A stretch of 64,000 nucleotides of DNA, taken from the NCBI RefSeq assembly GCF_029983815.1, contig NZ_JASBYU010000004.1:1-64000 (forward strand), written 5' to 3'. Source of the DNA: Lagierella sp. (GTDB lineage: Bacteria; Bacillota; Clostridia; Tissierellales; Peptoniphilaceae). The notes below the pieces were generated by a model. It had not been told where the DNA came from. It saw nothing but the letters and a program-made list of their open reading frames with translations, and ran no database searches. Shown here piece after piece: positions 17,620 through 26,988 of this stretch; the stretch's first letter is position 1, and each line of letters opens with the position of its first letter. Both the position numbers and the translations under genes were made by a program.

Positions 17620-18879
17620 ATGTTAATTAAAAACGGTCGTGTAATAGACCCAAAAAATAATATAGATGAAGTTTTAGATATTAGAATTAGCGGAGAAAAA
17701 ATTGCGGAAATTGGTAAGGGCTTGACTTCAAATGAGGATGAAGTAATCGAAGCAAAGGGTCTAGTCCTTTCTCCAGGACTAGTGGATGTTCATGTACATT
17801 TTAGAGATCCTGGATTTACCTATAAGGAAGATTTACTCTCCGGGTCAAAGGCTGCTGCAAGGGGAGGTTTTACAACCGTTGTATGCATGGGAAACACAAA
17901 CCCGACCATGGACAACGAAGAGACCTTAAAGGACTTTTTAGAAAGGGCAAAGTCCTGTCCTATTAATGTTAAGACCATTGCCACAGTGAGTAAAAAGTTG
18001 AACGGAACTGAATTTACCGACTTTGAAAGACTAATTTCATTAGGTGCAGTAGGTCTTAGCGATGACGGCGTTGTCATTAAAGATGGAAAATTCCTGCTGG
18101 AGGCATTGGATCGAGCTAGTAAATTAAATGTTCCCATAAGCCTTCACGAAGAAGACACAGACCTTATAGGCTCCCCCGGTGTAAATCAGGGTGATGTTTC
18201 CAAGACTTTAGGGGTTAAAGGAGCGCCAAAGGTTTCTGAATATGCCCAAATCTCCAAGGACTTGGCCATCGGGCAAAACACAAAGGGCCACCTACACATA
18301 CAACATATCTCCTGTAGGGAATCCGTAGAAATAATCAAATTTTTTAAAAGTTTAGGTGTAAAAGTGACCTGTGAAGTCACCCCAAACCACTTTTCATTAG
18401 TAGATACTGACCTTTTGGAAATTGGATCTTTAGGTAGAATAAACCCTCCTATACGAAAAGAAGAGGATAGACAAGCTCTAATCCAAGGCCTTAAGGACGA
18501 TACCATAGACATGATAGCAACAGACCATGCACCCCATACCACAAAGGAAAAGGAAAGGGATATATCCAGGGCTCCAAGCGGAATCCTTGGCCTAGAAACT
18601 GCCCTTTCTTTAGGAATCACCAATTTAGTTAAACCAGGGCATTTAACTTTGATGAAGTTAATAGAAAAAATGTCCACAAATCCTGCAAAGTTGTATGATT
18701 TTGAAACTGGAATTACTAAGGGAAATGTGGCAGACCTAGTAATCTTTAACCCAGATGAAAAACAAGTCTATACAGACTTTTTATCAAAATCAGAAAACTC
18801 TCCCTATAGAGATAAAGAGCTTTTTGGCGTTGTTAAATACACAATCCATAATGGTAAAATCGTGTATAGAGATATTTAG
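17620..18879 (+). CDS. pyrC: Dihydroorotase
   Basis: Zinc amidohydrolase closing carbamoyl-aspartate to dihydroorotate in pyrimidine synthesis. 419 residues, type I length. The metal site DVHVHFRDPG lies near residue 56, with HISCRESVEII and ATDHAPHT further on, and the C-terminal beta-sandwich ends in KYTIHNGKIVYRD. It follows birA by 19 bp with a GGGAGG site, so it may be carried on the biotin transcript. No other pyr gene is in the window. Confidence 0.95.
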   Translation: MLIKNGRVIDPKNNIDEVLDIRISGEKIAEIGKGLTSNEDEVIEAKGLVLSPGLVDVHVHFRDPGFTYKEDLLSGSKAAARGGFTTVVCMGNTNPTMDNEETLKDFLERAKSCPINVKTIATVSKKLNGTEFTDFERLISLGAVGLSDDGVVIKDGKFLLEALDRASKLNVPISLHEEDTDLIGSPGVNQGDVSKTLGVKGAPKVSEYAQISKDLAIGQNTKGHLHIQHISCRESVEIIKFFKSLGVKVTCEVTPNHFSLVDTDLLEIGSLGRINPPIRKEEDRQALIQGLKDDTIDMIATDHAPHTTKEKERDISRAPSGILGLETALSLGITNLVKPGHLTLMKLIEKMSTNPAKLYDFETGITKGNVADLVIFNPDEKQVYTDFLSKSENSPYRDKELFGVVKYTIHNGKIVYRDI

Positions 18880-18886
18880 GCACATT

Positions 18887-18920
18887 AAAACCTCCCTACT
18901 GATATTAGTAAGGAGGTTTT
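18887..18920. terminator. Bidirectional terminator between pyrC and the surface protein
   Basis: AAAACCTCC/GGAGGTTTT with inner CTACT/AGTA pairing, flanked by A and T runs suited to both convergent transcripts. Confidence 0.85.
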
Positions 18921-18942
18921 ATCCTTTTATACCTTTGTGGTT

Positions 18943-21900
18943 TTATTTTGTTTTTATGCTTGAACTTCCACCTAATAGAGTAATCTTATCAACCTCATTA
19001 GAATTTAGATAATCCTTTAATGAAGCCGGAAGTTCATCGTATTTCACAAGGAGAAGAGGTGAATTTGCCCTTTTTGTTACAGCTCCTCCAACTAGTGCAT
19101 CGATATAGTTAGTTCCACTTGCCAAAAAGATTTCCTTAGAATTTGGATAGGAGTAATCCGCCACCTTAATTGCAGTTTCATATCGGTCTTTTCCAAATAG
19201 ACGTAGAGTATCTATTCCAAGTCCTTCCAAGTCATCTTTAACACCTTCGCCAACAGAAGACCTTCCCCCTACAATAATTGAAGTTTTTATATTCCACATG
19301 TTCAAAGCTTCACTTGTCTTTGAATTAAGTCTGTCCTTTTGGGTCAATAGAATTGGAATATCCCTTTTACCGGCAATATTATTTCCAGTTAAAGCATCCA
19401 CCAACTCTACTCCACTTGTAAGAACCACTTCATTTTGGTTTCCTGATTTCTTTCTGATCTCTTCACCAATTCTAATGGCAGTTTCATAACGGTCTTTTCC
19501 ATAAAGCCTTGTAAGATCATAGCCTACGCCCTTTAATTCATCTTCTACTTCTTTAGAAACCGTACTTCTTCCTCCAGCAATAATTATATTTTTTGCCTTT
19601 AGTCTAATTATCTCTTCTAAAGTAGCCTTTGGAATTTCTGAATTTCTCGTTAAAAGTATTGGAGCTTTCTCAAGGGAAGCAAGTGGAGAAACCGTCAAGG
19701 CATCTACAAACTCCCTTCCAGAAGCAAGAATTACAGTATCTGAACTTTCAAAGTACTTCTTACTTATGGCAACTGCAGTTTCATATCGGTCTTTTCCAAA
19801 AATTCTTTCAATTTCAAAAGATCTATAAATATCTCCAAATGACTCTACTTTAATATTATCTGAATCATCTTCCACTGGAGGAGTAACGGGAACAGAAGGA
19901 GTAGGCTTATCTGGGTTTGGTTTTGGTGGGTTTGGTTTTTCTGGACTTTCTAACTTATCAAATCCAAGTCTTTCCCTATAACTTCCTACAATGCAGGACA
20001 TCCTCAAGGCACCTGAAGCAACCCCGTCTTCAAACCAAAGCACTTTTCTAACGCCGTCCTTGTCACTTTCTCCAATTGCAAAACCTTCAAAGTTATTTAC
20101 AGGAAGGTCTTTTGGTGGATTTACATGGGAGATCTTTCCCGATTCGGTTTTGTCAAATTCAAGGACAGCCCTCATATTGTTAAATCCATCATCAGCAGAG
20201 ATCCAAAGAAGTCTTTCCTCATCGTCGTAGTTTAAACTCATGGCTCCGCCTAATTTAGAGTCTATATCAAATACCATATTGGCAGTTTCATCTTCATTTA
20301 GTACAAAACCATAGACATGTCCATTGTCCTCTAATGCCACAGTGAAAATTCCATCTCCCACAGCATTAGGATAGTTATTTAAATCCAACAATTCCTTGGT
20401 GTTCATGTCTACAACCATATTTTCAATATGGTTTCTAGGAATCCATTCAATAGCTTCAATTCCAGTATTTGCACTTACTTGCGGTAATAGACTGGTAATA
20501 TCCCATTCTTTTATGGAAACTAAGTCCTTTTCCTTTGCACCTGGATCCACCATTAAAATTGTATTGTAATTTACACCCTTGTTTGAGTTGTCCCTTTCTG
20601 AAGCCACATAGACCATTCCCCTGCCGTCTACGGCAATGCCTTCGGTGTCAGGCCCCTTTGCATCAGGGTTTTCAGCATCCTTTTTAAATCGAACCCTCTT
20701 TTGACTCAATACGTTGATGCTATTGTCTTCTCCCAGTTCTACAATCCAGAAAATTCCTGTACCATTGTCCACTGCATAAAGCTTTCCATCGTGAAAGTCC
20801 AGTCCTGAGGAGTCCTCTAAGAAGGTTTTGGTCTTATCTAAAACTACAACAGGGCATGTTTCAAGGGCATCGTACTTTTCTGGAATTCCAGGGAATTTGT
20901 TGGCACTACCCTTTGTTTCAACAAGGGTATTTCTATATTCCATCCCATTTACATCGGGATAAAGTCCCCAAGTAGGGTTGGTATGGCCCTCCCATTTAGC
21001 ACTTTGAATTAAAAGATTTCCCTGGTAAATTCTCACCATATCAGATTTTCCAAGACCAAATCCAAAGTCCTCATCGGTCAAAACTAAAAATCCATTTGCT
21101 TCAATTACAGTTCCCTCTGGGATTGTATATTCGTGGCTGTCGTCGTTATCCTTTATAATAAGTCCTGAAATATCAAGCTTACTATCCGTTGGATTGGCAA
21201 GTTCTATCCAGTCTGGCCCTTTATTTGGGTCATTGGACTGAATTTCATTTAATACCACAGGATTGGTCTTTAAATTTGGTGCATTTTTAGTAGGAGTATC
21301 AAAATCTATAAATTCACCAGTTCCATCTGGAATTCTTGCCAATACGCCAGCCGCATGTCCTGTCCACTTATAGGTCTCAACCACAGCATCACTTGCTATA
21401 AGTAGATTTACTTCGTCATTCTTGCCAAGGCCAAAGTTAAAATGAGTATTTTCCTCAAATACAAAGTATTCCCCTGGCTTTAAAATGGTATTAGCATCAA
21501 GACCCCTACTATCTTTTAAATGACTTGGATCATTATCTAATATCTTCCAACCGGAAATGTCTACCGGTGTAGTTCCAATATTTAATATTTCAACCCAGTC
21601 AGTGGTATCGCCATTGGATTCAATTTCATTTATTACAACTTCTGGTTTGTACCAACTATTTGTCATTCCCTTGGTTTCAGGCATTAGGATAAAGTTTCCC
21701 TTACCATCTTCGTATCTACCTAGGGAAGCCTTTGATTCGTCACCTTCATAGGCTGCATGTTCTGTCCAGCTATGGCTATCTAGTAAATTTTCATCTCTGT
21801 CATAAAACCTAATGGAGTCCCCAGAGCCTATGCCTATGGCTTCTTCAAAGCTTCCAGGAACATATTCCTTTGCCTTGTCGTCATAGATTAGCCCTTGGGT

Positions 21901-22578
21901 CTTTGCGTCAACCACAAGATAGTCGGATTTATTTAAAATTGTACCCTCAGGAAACTTCCATCTATGGTCATCGGAGTTGTCTCTGATTTCATATCCAGAG
22001 ATGTCTATGGATTCCCCTTCTGTCAATACAAATTCTACCCAGTCATCGGGAGCAGAATTTATCTCATTTATCAATACAGAAGGTTTAGTCTCTTCCTCTT
22101 TTTTTGAATTTGGAAGTCCCTCTGTTGCATCCATGTCAACAAATTCTCCAATTCCATCAGGATATCTGGAATAGGTTCCTTGAGCATGGCTTGCCCATGA
22201 GAAATTATCCACTAAGGACTTATTGTAATCATATAGAATTACAGCATCTTCCTTTCCAATTCCAAAGGTAAATTCCGAGCCTTCCTTTAAGACAATGAAT
22301 TTTCCCGGTTCCAAAATGGTACCTTCTGGAAATGGTGTGGTTTCATTGTTATCTAGTCTGCCTAATTCACCATCATCCGTTAAAAACCAACCTGAAATGT
22401 CTACAGGCTGCTTTCCCTTATTATAGATTTCAACCCAGTCCTTGCCCTTATTTGGAGCACTGGATTCTATCTCGTTTATAACCACATCACTGGTGTTAGC
22501 CAGGGATATATTGTTTATTGGTAAAAAAGATAGTACCAATAATAGGGAAAGTAAAATTTTTGAAAAATTACGTTTCAT
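18943..22578 (-). CDS. Surface protein: lamin-tail repeats, phytase-like esterase domain and cell wall-binding repeats
   Basis: 1211 residues with a signal peptide ending near residue 28. Four lamin-tail (LTD) units follow at roughly 30-155, 165-310, 315-440 and 440-560, each with the pattern VINEI...DWVEI...VDISGW. A beta-propeller-like domain (about 575-880) resembles phytase-like esterases (DFHDGKLYAVDNGTG, DTEGIAVDGRGMVYVASERD). After a Pro/Lys-rich linker come three cell wall-binding repeat 2 units (GKDRYETAVAISKKYF and two relatives), which hold proteins non-covalently to the wall. It probably acts outside the cell on phosphate esters or nucleic-acid-related substrates; that activity is inferred. 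Confidence 0.88.
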   Translation of the reverse strand: MKRNFSKILLSLLLVLSFLPINNISLANTSDVVINEIESSAPNKGKDWVEIYNKGKQPVDISGWFLTDDGELGRLDNNETTPFPEGTILEPGKFIVLKEGSEFTFGIGKEDAVILYDYNKSLVDNFSWASHAQGTYSRYPDGIGEFVDMDATEGLPNSKKEEETKPSVLINEINSAPDDWVEFVLTEGESIDISGYEIRDNSDDHRWKFPEGTILNKSDYLVVDAKTQGLIYDDKAKEYVPGSFEEAIGIGSGDSIRFYDRDENLLDSHSWTEHAAYEGDESKASLGRYEDGKGNFILMPETKGMTNSWYKPEVVINEIESNGDTTDWVEILNIGTTPVDISGWKILDNDPSHLKDSRGLDANTILKPGEYFVFEENTHFNFGLGKNDEVNLLIASDAVVETYKWTGHAAGVLARIPDGTGEFIDFDTPTKNAPNLKTNPVVLNEIQSNDPNKGPDWIELANPTDSKLDISGLIIKDNDDSHEYTIPEGTVIEANGFLVLTDEDFGFGLGKSDMVRIYQGNLLIQSAKWEGHTNPTWGLYPDVNGMEYRNTLVETKGSANKFPGIPEKYDALETCPVVVLDKTKTFLEDSSGLDFHDGKLYAVDNGTGIFWIVELGEDNSINVLSQKRVRFKKDAENPDAKGPDTEGIAVDGRGMVYVASERDNSNKGVNYNTILMVDPGAKEKDLVSIKEWDITSLLPQVSANTGIEAIEWIPRNHIENMVVDMNTKELLDLNNYPNAVGDGIFTVALEDNGHVYGFVLNEDETANMVFDIDSKLGGAMSLNYDDEERLLWISADDGFNNMRAVLEFDKTESGKISHVNPPKDLPVNNFEGFAIGESDKDGVRKVLWFEDGVASGALRMSCIVGSYRERLGFDKLESPEKPNPPKPNPDKPTPSVPVTPPVEDDSDNIKVESFGDIYRSFEIERIFGKDRYETAVAISKKYFESSDTVILASGREFVDALTVSPLASLEKAPILLTRNSEIPKATLEEIIRLKAKNIIIAGGRSTVSKEVEDELKGVGYDLTRLYGKDRYETAIRIGEEIRKKSGNQNEVVLTSGVELVDALTGNNIAGKRDIPILLTQKDRLNSKTSEALNMWNIKTSIIVGGRSSVGEGVKDDLEGLGIDTLRLFGKDRYETAIKVADYSYPNSKEIFLASGTNYIDALVGGAVTKRANSPLLLVKYDELPASLKDYLNSNEVDKITLLGGSSSIKTK

Positions 22579-22668
22579 TACATCCTCCTCGATTTTGTCC
22601 TAATCAAGGCTAATTGTAACATCATAATGTAAGCAGATTGTAAAATATTGATTAAGATAATATAAATT

Positions 22669-22710
22669 AAGCACCCTCAATCAGTCGTTGATACTAATCG
22701 ATAGGCGCTT
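22669..22710 (-). terminator. Stem-loop after mntP
   Basis: A long imperfect hairpin with AAGCGCC at its base and TCGATTAGT/ACTGATTGA above, 17 pairs including G-U, around a 7-nt loop. The T-rich tail is weak on the minus strand and better on the plus strand. It lies between mntP and the next minus-strand gene, so termination is the simplest reading. Confidence 0.5.
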
Positions 22711-22754
22711 TTTAATACCCTTTATTCAATTTGTATTAGTAATTGCAATTGTAA

Positions 22755-23339
22755 TTAAAATCCACCATGGCTTAACAAATGCTCAAGCAAGATCTTTACT
22801 CCTATGAGCATTAGGATGCTTCCTCCTAAAATCTCAGATCCCCTTTTGAACTTATCTCCAAATCTATAGCCAATATACACAGCCATTGTAGAAAAACCAA
22901 AGGTCATAAGCCCAATAATCGTAGAAGGCTCTAAAATATGTACCCTTATGGCGGCTAGAGAAATTCCTACAGCTAGTGCATCAATACTTGTAGCAATGGC
23001 TAGGACTATCATTTCCTTTAGATTGAATTCTATGATGGCACAACATTGACATTCCCCATCATTGCTGGATTTTATAGCCTCATATACCATCTTCCCTCCA
23101 ATAAAGGCAAGTAGAACAAAGGCTATCCAATGGTCGATATTCTGTATTAGATTTATAAAGGAAAAACCTAAGTAATATCCTATAAAAGTCATTGCCCCTT
23201 GGAAAAATCCAAATAATAGGGCTATTTTCAAGGCGTATTTTCCATCGAATTCATCTAAGCAAAGCCCCTTACAAATTGACACTGCAAAGGCATCGGCAGA
23301 AACTCCTACCCCCAGCAGCAATATATCTACTATGGACAT
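22755..23339 (-). CDS. mntP: Manganese efflux pump MntP
   Basis: 194 residues, six membrane helices arranged as two homologous halves. Each half carries the metal-binding Asp motif: SADAFAVSICKG in helix 1 and TSIDALAVGISLA in the second half. This DUF204/LysE-superfamily pump exports Mn2+. A short Cys-rich cytoplasmic loop (CQCCAIIEF) separates the halves. It is a single gene between argS and the surface protein. Only about 90 bp lie upstream, and no Mn riboswitch is seen there. Confidence 0.92.
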   Translation of the reverse strand: MSIVDILLLGVGVSADAFAVSICKGLCLDEFDGKYALKIALLFGFFQGAMTFIGYYLGFSFINLIQNIDHWIAFVLLAFIGGKMVYEAIKSSNDGECQCCAIIEFNLKEMIVLAIATSIDALAVGISLAAIRVHILEPSTIIGLMTFGFSTMAVYIGYRFGDKFKRGSEILGGSILMLIGVKILLEHLLSHGGF

Positions 23340-23369
23340 AATTTTCTCCTCACTATTAAAATATAATCA

Positions 23370-23388
23370 AGCAGTCCAATAGACTGCT
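23370..23388 (-). terminator. Terminator after argS
   Basis: AGCAGTC/GACTGCT, 7 bp with a 5-nt loop, followed on the minus strand by a T-rich stretch. Confidence 0.6.
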
Positions 23389-23427
23389 CAATCATATTAT
23401 CATATATCCGATTAATCTAAAATTATC

Positions 23428-25137
23428 TTACATCTTTTCTGGTGCTTTAATGCCTAGTAAATCCAAGCCCTCTTTTATTACATTCTTAACGGTGTAGCAA
23501 AGTAAAAGCCTAGTATTTTTCAACATTTCATCTTCATCTAATATCTGCACCTTATTGTAGAACTTATTAAACTCCTTGGAAAGTTCCACAACATATCGTG
23601 TAATGAAAAATGGCTCCAACTTTTCATGGGCGTCTATGACTGTAGAACTGAAGTTATATAAAACCCTTAGGATATTTATCTCCTCTTGTGTAGTTAGAAG
23701 ACTTGAGTCAAATTTATCCTCTAAACTAAATTCTCCCTTTTTAAGTAGAGAACAGATCCTTGCGTGTACATATTGGACATATGGTCCAGTCTCTCCTTCG
23801 AAGGATAGGGTCTTATCCCATGAGAAGACATAGTCCTTAATACGTTGATTAAATAGCTCTTGAAATTTTACTGCTCCAATTCCTATGTCCTTTGCAAGTT
23901 GGTCCTTGTCTTCAATCTTGATTCCCTTTTCTTCTTCCCTCTGGGTAAGGATGTCGTCGACTTTGTCGATGGCACGGTTTAAAACATCCTCTAGGTACAC
24001 AACCCTTCCCTTTCTTGTAGAAAGAGTTCCCTCCTCTAGAGATACCATCCCAAAGGGAACATGAACCACTTCTTCATACCAATCATAACCCATTTCCTTT
24101 AAAACGTACTTAAGTTGTTGGAAGTGTAGATTTTGTTGAGAAGCTACAACATATATATTCTTGTAAGGCTTGTAGGTGTCATGTCGATATTTTGCAGCTG
24201 CAATGTCTCTAGTGATATAGATGGTGGAACCGTCAGACTTTATTATAAGTGCCGGTGGAAGATTGTATTTTTCCAAGTCCACAATCTTTGCCCCTTCAGA
24301 GTCCACCAAGGCACCGGACTCTTCAAGTCTATCCACCTGAGCCTGCATCTTGTCGGAGTAGAAGTGTTCACCCTTGTAGGAATCAAAGTCGATGTCCAAC
24401 ATTTTATAGACCCTGTTAAACTCCTCTAGGGAAATCTTTCTAATCCATTCCCACATCTTAACCGCCTCTGGATCCCCTTTTTCCAAGTCCACAAAGGCAT
24501 CTCGACATTCTCGTAGAAGTTTTTCATCATCTTCAACTTCGTTATTTATCTTTACATATAATTTAAGTAGTTCGGGTATAGGGTTATTTTCAATTTCCGC
24601 TAGGTTACCCCATTTTTTTATTGCCACTATCAACATTCCAAATTGGGTACCATAGTCTCCAAGGTGGTTGTAGCCAATGGCGTTATAGCCTAAAAAGGTA
24701 AAAATCCTCTTTAGAGAATCCCCTATGATAGTGGTTCTAATATGTCCAATATGAAAGGGCTTAGCAATATTAGGTGAAGAATATTCTACTATAACATTTT
24801 TACCTTCCCCAATATCAACCTTTCCAAAGTCTTCCTTTTTATCCAAGGACTCGTCTATGATGGTCTTTGCAAGCTGTCCCTTGTCTATAAAAAAGTTTAA
24901 GTAAGCACCCTTCGTCTCTATCTTTTCAAAAAGCGGAGAGTCAATAGAATCCTTTAGTTCCTCTGCTATTACAGCAGGATTTTTTCTAAACACCTTTGCC
25001 AATGGAAATGTTGGAAAGGCAAAGTCTCCTAAATCATAGGTTGGTGGCACTTCAATGTTCTTTAAAATCTCTTCTTTGGAGATTTCACTAATCTTTTCAC
25101 TTAAAATTTTACCAATCTCATCTTTAAAATCTATCAT
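23428..25137 (-). CDS. argS: Arginine-tRNA ligase
   Basis: Class I synthetase charging tRNA-Arg, 569 residues. The N-terminal tRNA-D-loop domain ends before the HIGH-type signature SSPNIAKPFHIGHIRTT. EGTLSTRKGRVVYLED replaces the KMSKS loop, as is usual in ArgRS, and the DALR anticodon-binding domain ends with DLLGIKAPEKM. The ATG at 25137 follows GGAGAA at good spacing; a TTG 18 nt upstream does not. Single-gene unit. Confidence 0.96.
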   Translation of the reverse strand: MIDFKDEIGKILSEKISEISKEEILKNIEVPPTYDLGDFAFPTFPLAKVFRKNPAVIAEELKDSIDSPLFEKIETKGAYLNFFIDKGQLAKTIIDESLDKKEDFGKVDIGEGKNVIVEYSSPNIAKPFHIGHIRTTIIGDSLKRIFTFLGYNAIGYNHLGDYGTQFGMLIVAIKKWGNLAEIENNPIPELLKLYVKINNEVEDDEKLLRECRDAFVDLEKGDPEAVKMWEWIRKISLEEFNRVYKMLDIDFDSYKGEHFYSDKMQAQVDRLEESGALVDSEGAKIVDLEKYNLPPALIIKSDGSTIYITRDIAAAKYRHDTYKPYKNIYVVASQQNLHFQQLKYVLKEMGYDWYEEVVHVPFGMVSLEEGTLSTRKGRVVYLEDVLNRAIDKVDDILTQREEEKGIKIEDKDQLAKDIGIGAVKFQELFNQRIKDYVFSWDKTLSFEGETGPYVQYVHARICSLLKKGEFSLEDKFDSSLLTTQEEINILRVLYNFSSTVIDAHEKLEPFFITRYVVELSKEFNKFYNKVQILDEDEMLKNTRLLLCYTVKNVIKEGLDLLGIKAPEKM

Positions 25138-25204
25138 AATATTCTCCAATCTCAAATTCTACTAATTACCTTACATTATATAATGAAACTCCCCTAAAGG
25201 AAAA

Positions 25205-25897
25205 CTAATTCTCAGTGATTAAAATATCTCTATCGTATTCACAAAACATATAAGTACAGACCTTGTTAACTTTGGATTTGTCTGCAAGGATAAACTTTTT
25301 CTTACATCTTTCCAAGGCCTTTTTCTTAACTTCCCCTTCAGATATGTCTGGAGTAGTAAATCCCTTTTCCTCGGATATGCCATTGGCACCAAAAAAACCA
25401 ATGTCAAAGACGAATTTAGACAATGATGAAATACATTCCTCCCCTATTAAAGCTCCAGTAGAGGCCTTGATATTTCCTGCAGGCACATGAACCCTATAAC
25501 CCCTTAGGGAAAGTTCCACTCCTGTTATCAAATCATTTGTTACAAAGGTAACATCCTTAGGGATATCATACTTCACCATTGAAGAAACCGTTGAACCAGC
25601 ATCTAGATAAACCACATCTCCTGGCCTGATCATAGTAGAAGCCTTTTTTGCAATAACTTCTTTTTGTGCTACATTCAGCTCTTTTCTGATGGCCCTTTCC
25701 ACATCTTCTGTAATTTGGTCCTCTATTCTAATGGCGCCACCATGGACCTTTATCAATGCCCCTTGCCTGTCTAAAGTATTTAAATCCCTTCTAATTGTAG
25801 AGACGGACACTTTTAATTTTTCCGAAAGCTCTTCTACTTTAATAGGACTCTTTATTTCCAACTCTCTCAATATACATTTATGCCTTTGCGCTATCAA
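25205..25897 (-). CDS. DeoR-family regulator of the fructose genes
   Basis: 230 residues. The N-terminal DeoR helix-turn-helix is KVEELSEKLKVSVSTIRRDLNTLDRQG, followed by the HGGA loop. The sugar-phosphate isomerase-like sensor domain has VYLDAGSTVSSMV and FFGANGISEEKGFTTPD. Members beside fruK-fruA (FruR) repress them until a fructose phosphate binds; that role is inferred from the divergent position. The start is TTG with GAGG 9 bp upstream. An inverted repeat in the intergenic region is a candidate operator. Confidence 0.9.
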   Translation of the reverse strand: MIAQRHKCILRELEIKSPIKVEELSEKLKVSVSTIRRDLNTLDRQGALIKVHGGAIRIEDQITEDVERAIRKELNVAQKEVIAKKASTMIRPGDVVYLDAGSTVSSMVKYDIPKDVTFVTNDLITGVELSLRGYRVHVPAGNIKASTGALIGEECISSLSKFVFDIGFFGANGISEEKGFTTPDISEGEVKKKALERCKKKFILADKSKVNKVCTYMFCEYDRDILITEN

Positions 25898-25947
25898 AAT
25901 CCATCACCTCGGTCATATATATGTCATATTCTATCATAATTGCGTGT

Positions 25948-25978
25948 TTTTGATTAGTACTTTCAAAAACAATCAAAA
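25948..25978. promoter_or_regulatory. Candidate FruR operator
   Basis: TTTTGATT (25948-25955) and AATCAAAA (25971-25978) form a perfect inverted repeat with 15 bp between, centred in the space between the divergent regulator and fructose genes. No clear -35/-10 pair could be assigned there. Confidence 0.5.
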
Positions 25979-26063
25979 TAAATCACTTTAGTTTTAAGAT
26001 TGTCCAAAAAGGGTAATAATATATCAATTAGAAACCAATTTTTTTATTAGAAAGGAGTCTTAG

Positions 26064-26987
26064 ATGATTGCAACTGTAACACTAAACCCTTCCTTAGATT
26101 ATATTGTAGAGATTGACAATTTCTCTTTAGGAAATATCAATAGAACCAAGGATGAAAAGTACCTTCCCGGTGGTAAGGGACTCAATGTAAGCCAAGTGTT
26201 GACAAACCTTGGAATCAACAACTTAGCCTTGGGAATTGTAGGAGGGTTTACAGGTGGACAACTGGTTGAACTACTTAAAGAAAGAAATGTAAATCAGGAT
26301 CTAATACATGAACCTCAGGCCCTAACAAGGGTAAATATCAAAGTAAGGTCCCAGGAGGAAACAGCCATCAACGGCATTGGTCCAAAGATTTCAAAAGAGA
26401 CCAAAGAAAAGCTACTTCATCAAATAGAAGAGCTTAACTCAAAGGATTTTTTAGTTCTAGCTGGGAAGATTCCCCCTGCCCTTCCAAAGGATTTTTATAG
26501 ACAGATCATGGACAAGTTAAGGGGTAGAGGCGTTGAGATCGTGGTAGATGCAGAAGGAGAGCAGCTGGAGAGGACAATTCAAAATAGACCATTTCTCATT
26601 AAACCAAATAATGAAGAGCTGGGAAGCCTTTTTAATGTTGAGATTACAAAGGAATCTGATGCCATCTACTACGGTAAGAAATTGCAGGAAAGAGGAGCAA
26701 GAAATATACTTATTTCCCTTGGAGCAAAGGGAGGAATTCTTATAACCGAAGATAAAAAAATCTTTCAAGGAAATTCTCCTAAGGGAAAGCTAGTAAACTC
26801 CGTTGGAGCAGGAGACTCCATGGTAGCTGGTTTTCTCTATGGCTATTTGAAAAAAGACTCCTTAAAAGAAGCTCTTCGCTACGGGATAGCTTGTGGATCT
26901 GCCTCTGCTTTTTCTGAAGAACTGGCAACTAAAGACGAGGTTTTAAATCTCGTTAGAGAAATAGATATAAATACTTTGGAGGAGTAA
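26064..26987 (+). CDS. fruK: 1-phosphofructokinase
   Basis: Phosphorylates fructose 1-phosphate to fructose 1,6-bisphosphate. 307 residues of the PfkB family, with the substrate motif PGGKGLNVSQVLTNLG and the C-terminal ATP/anion-hole signature VNSVGAGDSMVAGFLYGYL. It lies one base before the fructose PTS gene and divergent from the DeoR regulator, which identifies it as FruK rather than tagatose-6-phosphate kinase. Confidence 0.94.
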   Translation: MIATVTLNPSLDYIVEIDNFSLGNINRTKDEKYLPGGKGLNVSQVLTNLGINNLALGIVGGFTGGQLVELLKERNVNQDLIHEPQALTRVNIKVRSQEETAINGIGPKISKETKEKLLHQIEELNSKDFLVLAGKIPPALPKDFYRQIMDKLRGRGVEIVVDAEGEQLERTIQNRPFLIKPNNEELGSLFNVEITKESDAIYYGKKLQERGARNILISLGAKGGILITEDKKIFQGNSPKGKLVNSVGAGDSMVAGFLYGYLKKDSLKEALRYGIACGSASAFSEELATKDEVLNLVREIDINTLEE

Positions 26988-26988
26988 A

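Noticed and set aside
22669..22710. Stem-loop as a riboswitch for the surface protein or mntP
   Set aside because: No conserved motif of a known class, and it lies downstream of mntP rather than before it.
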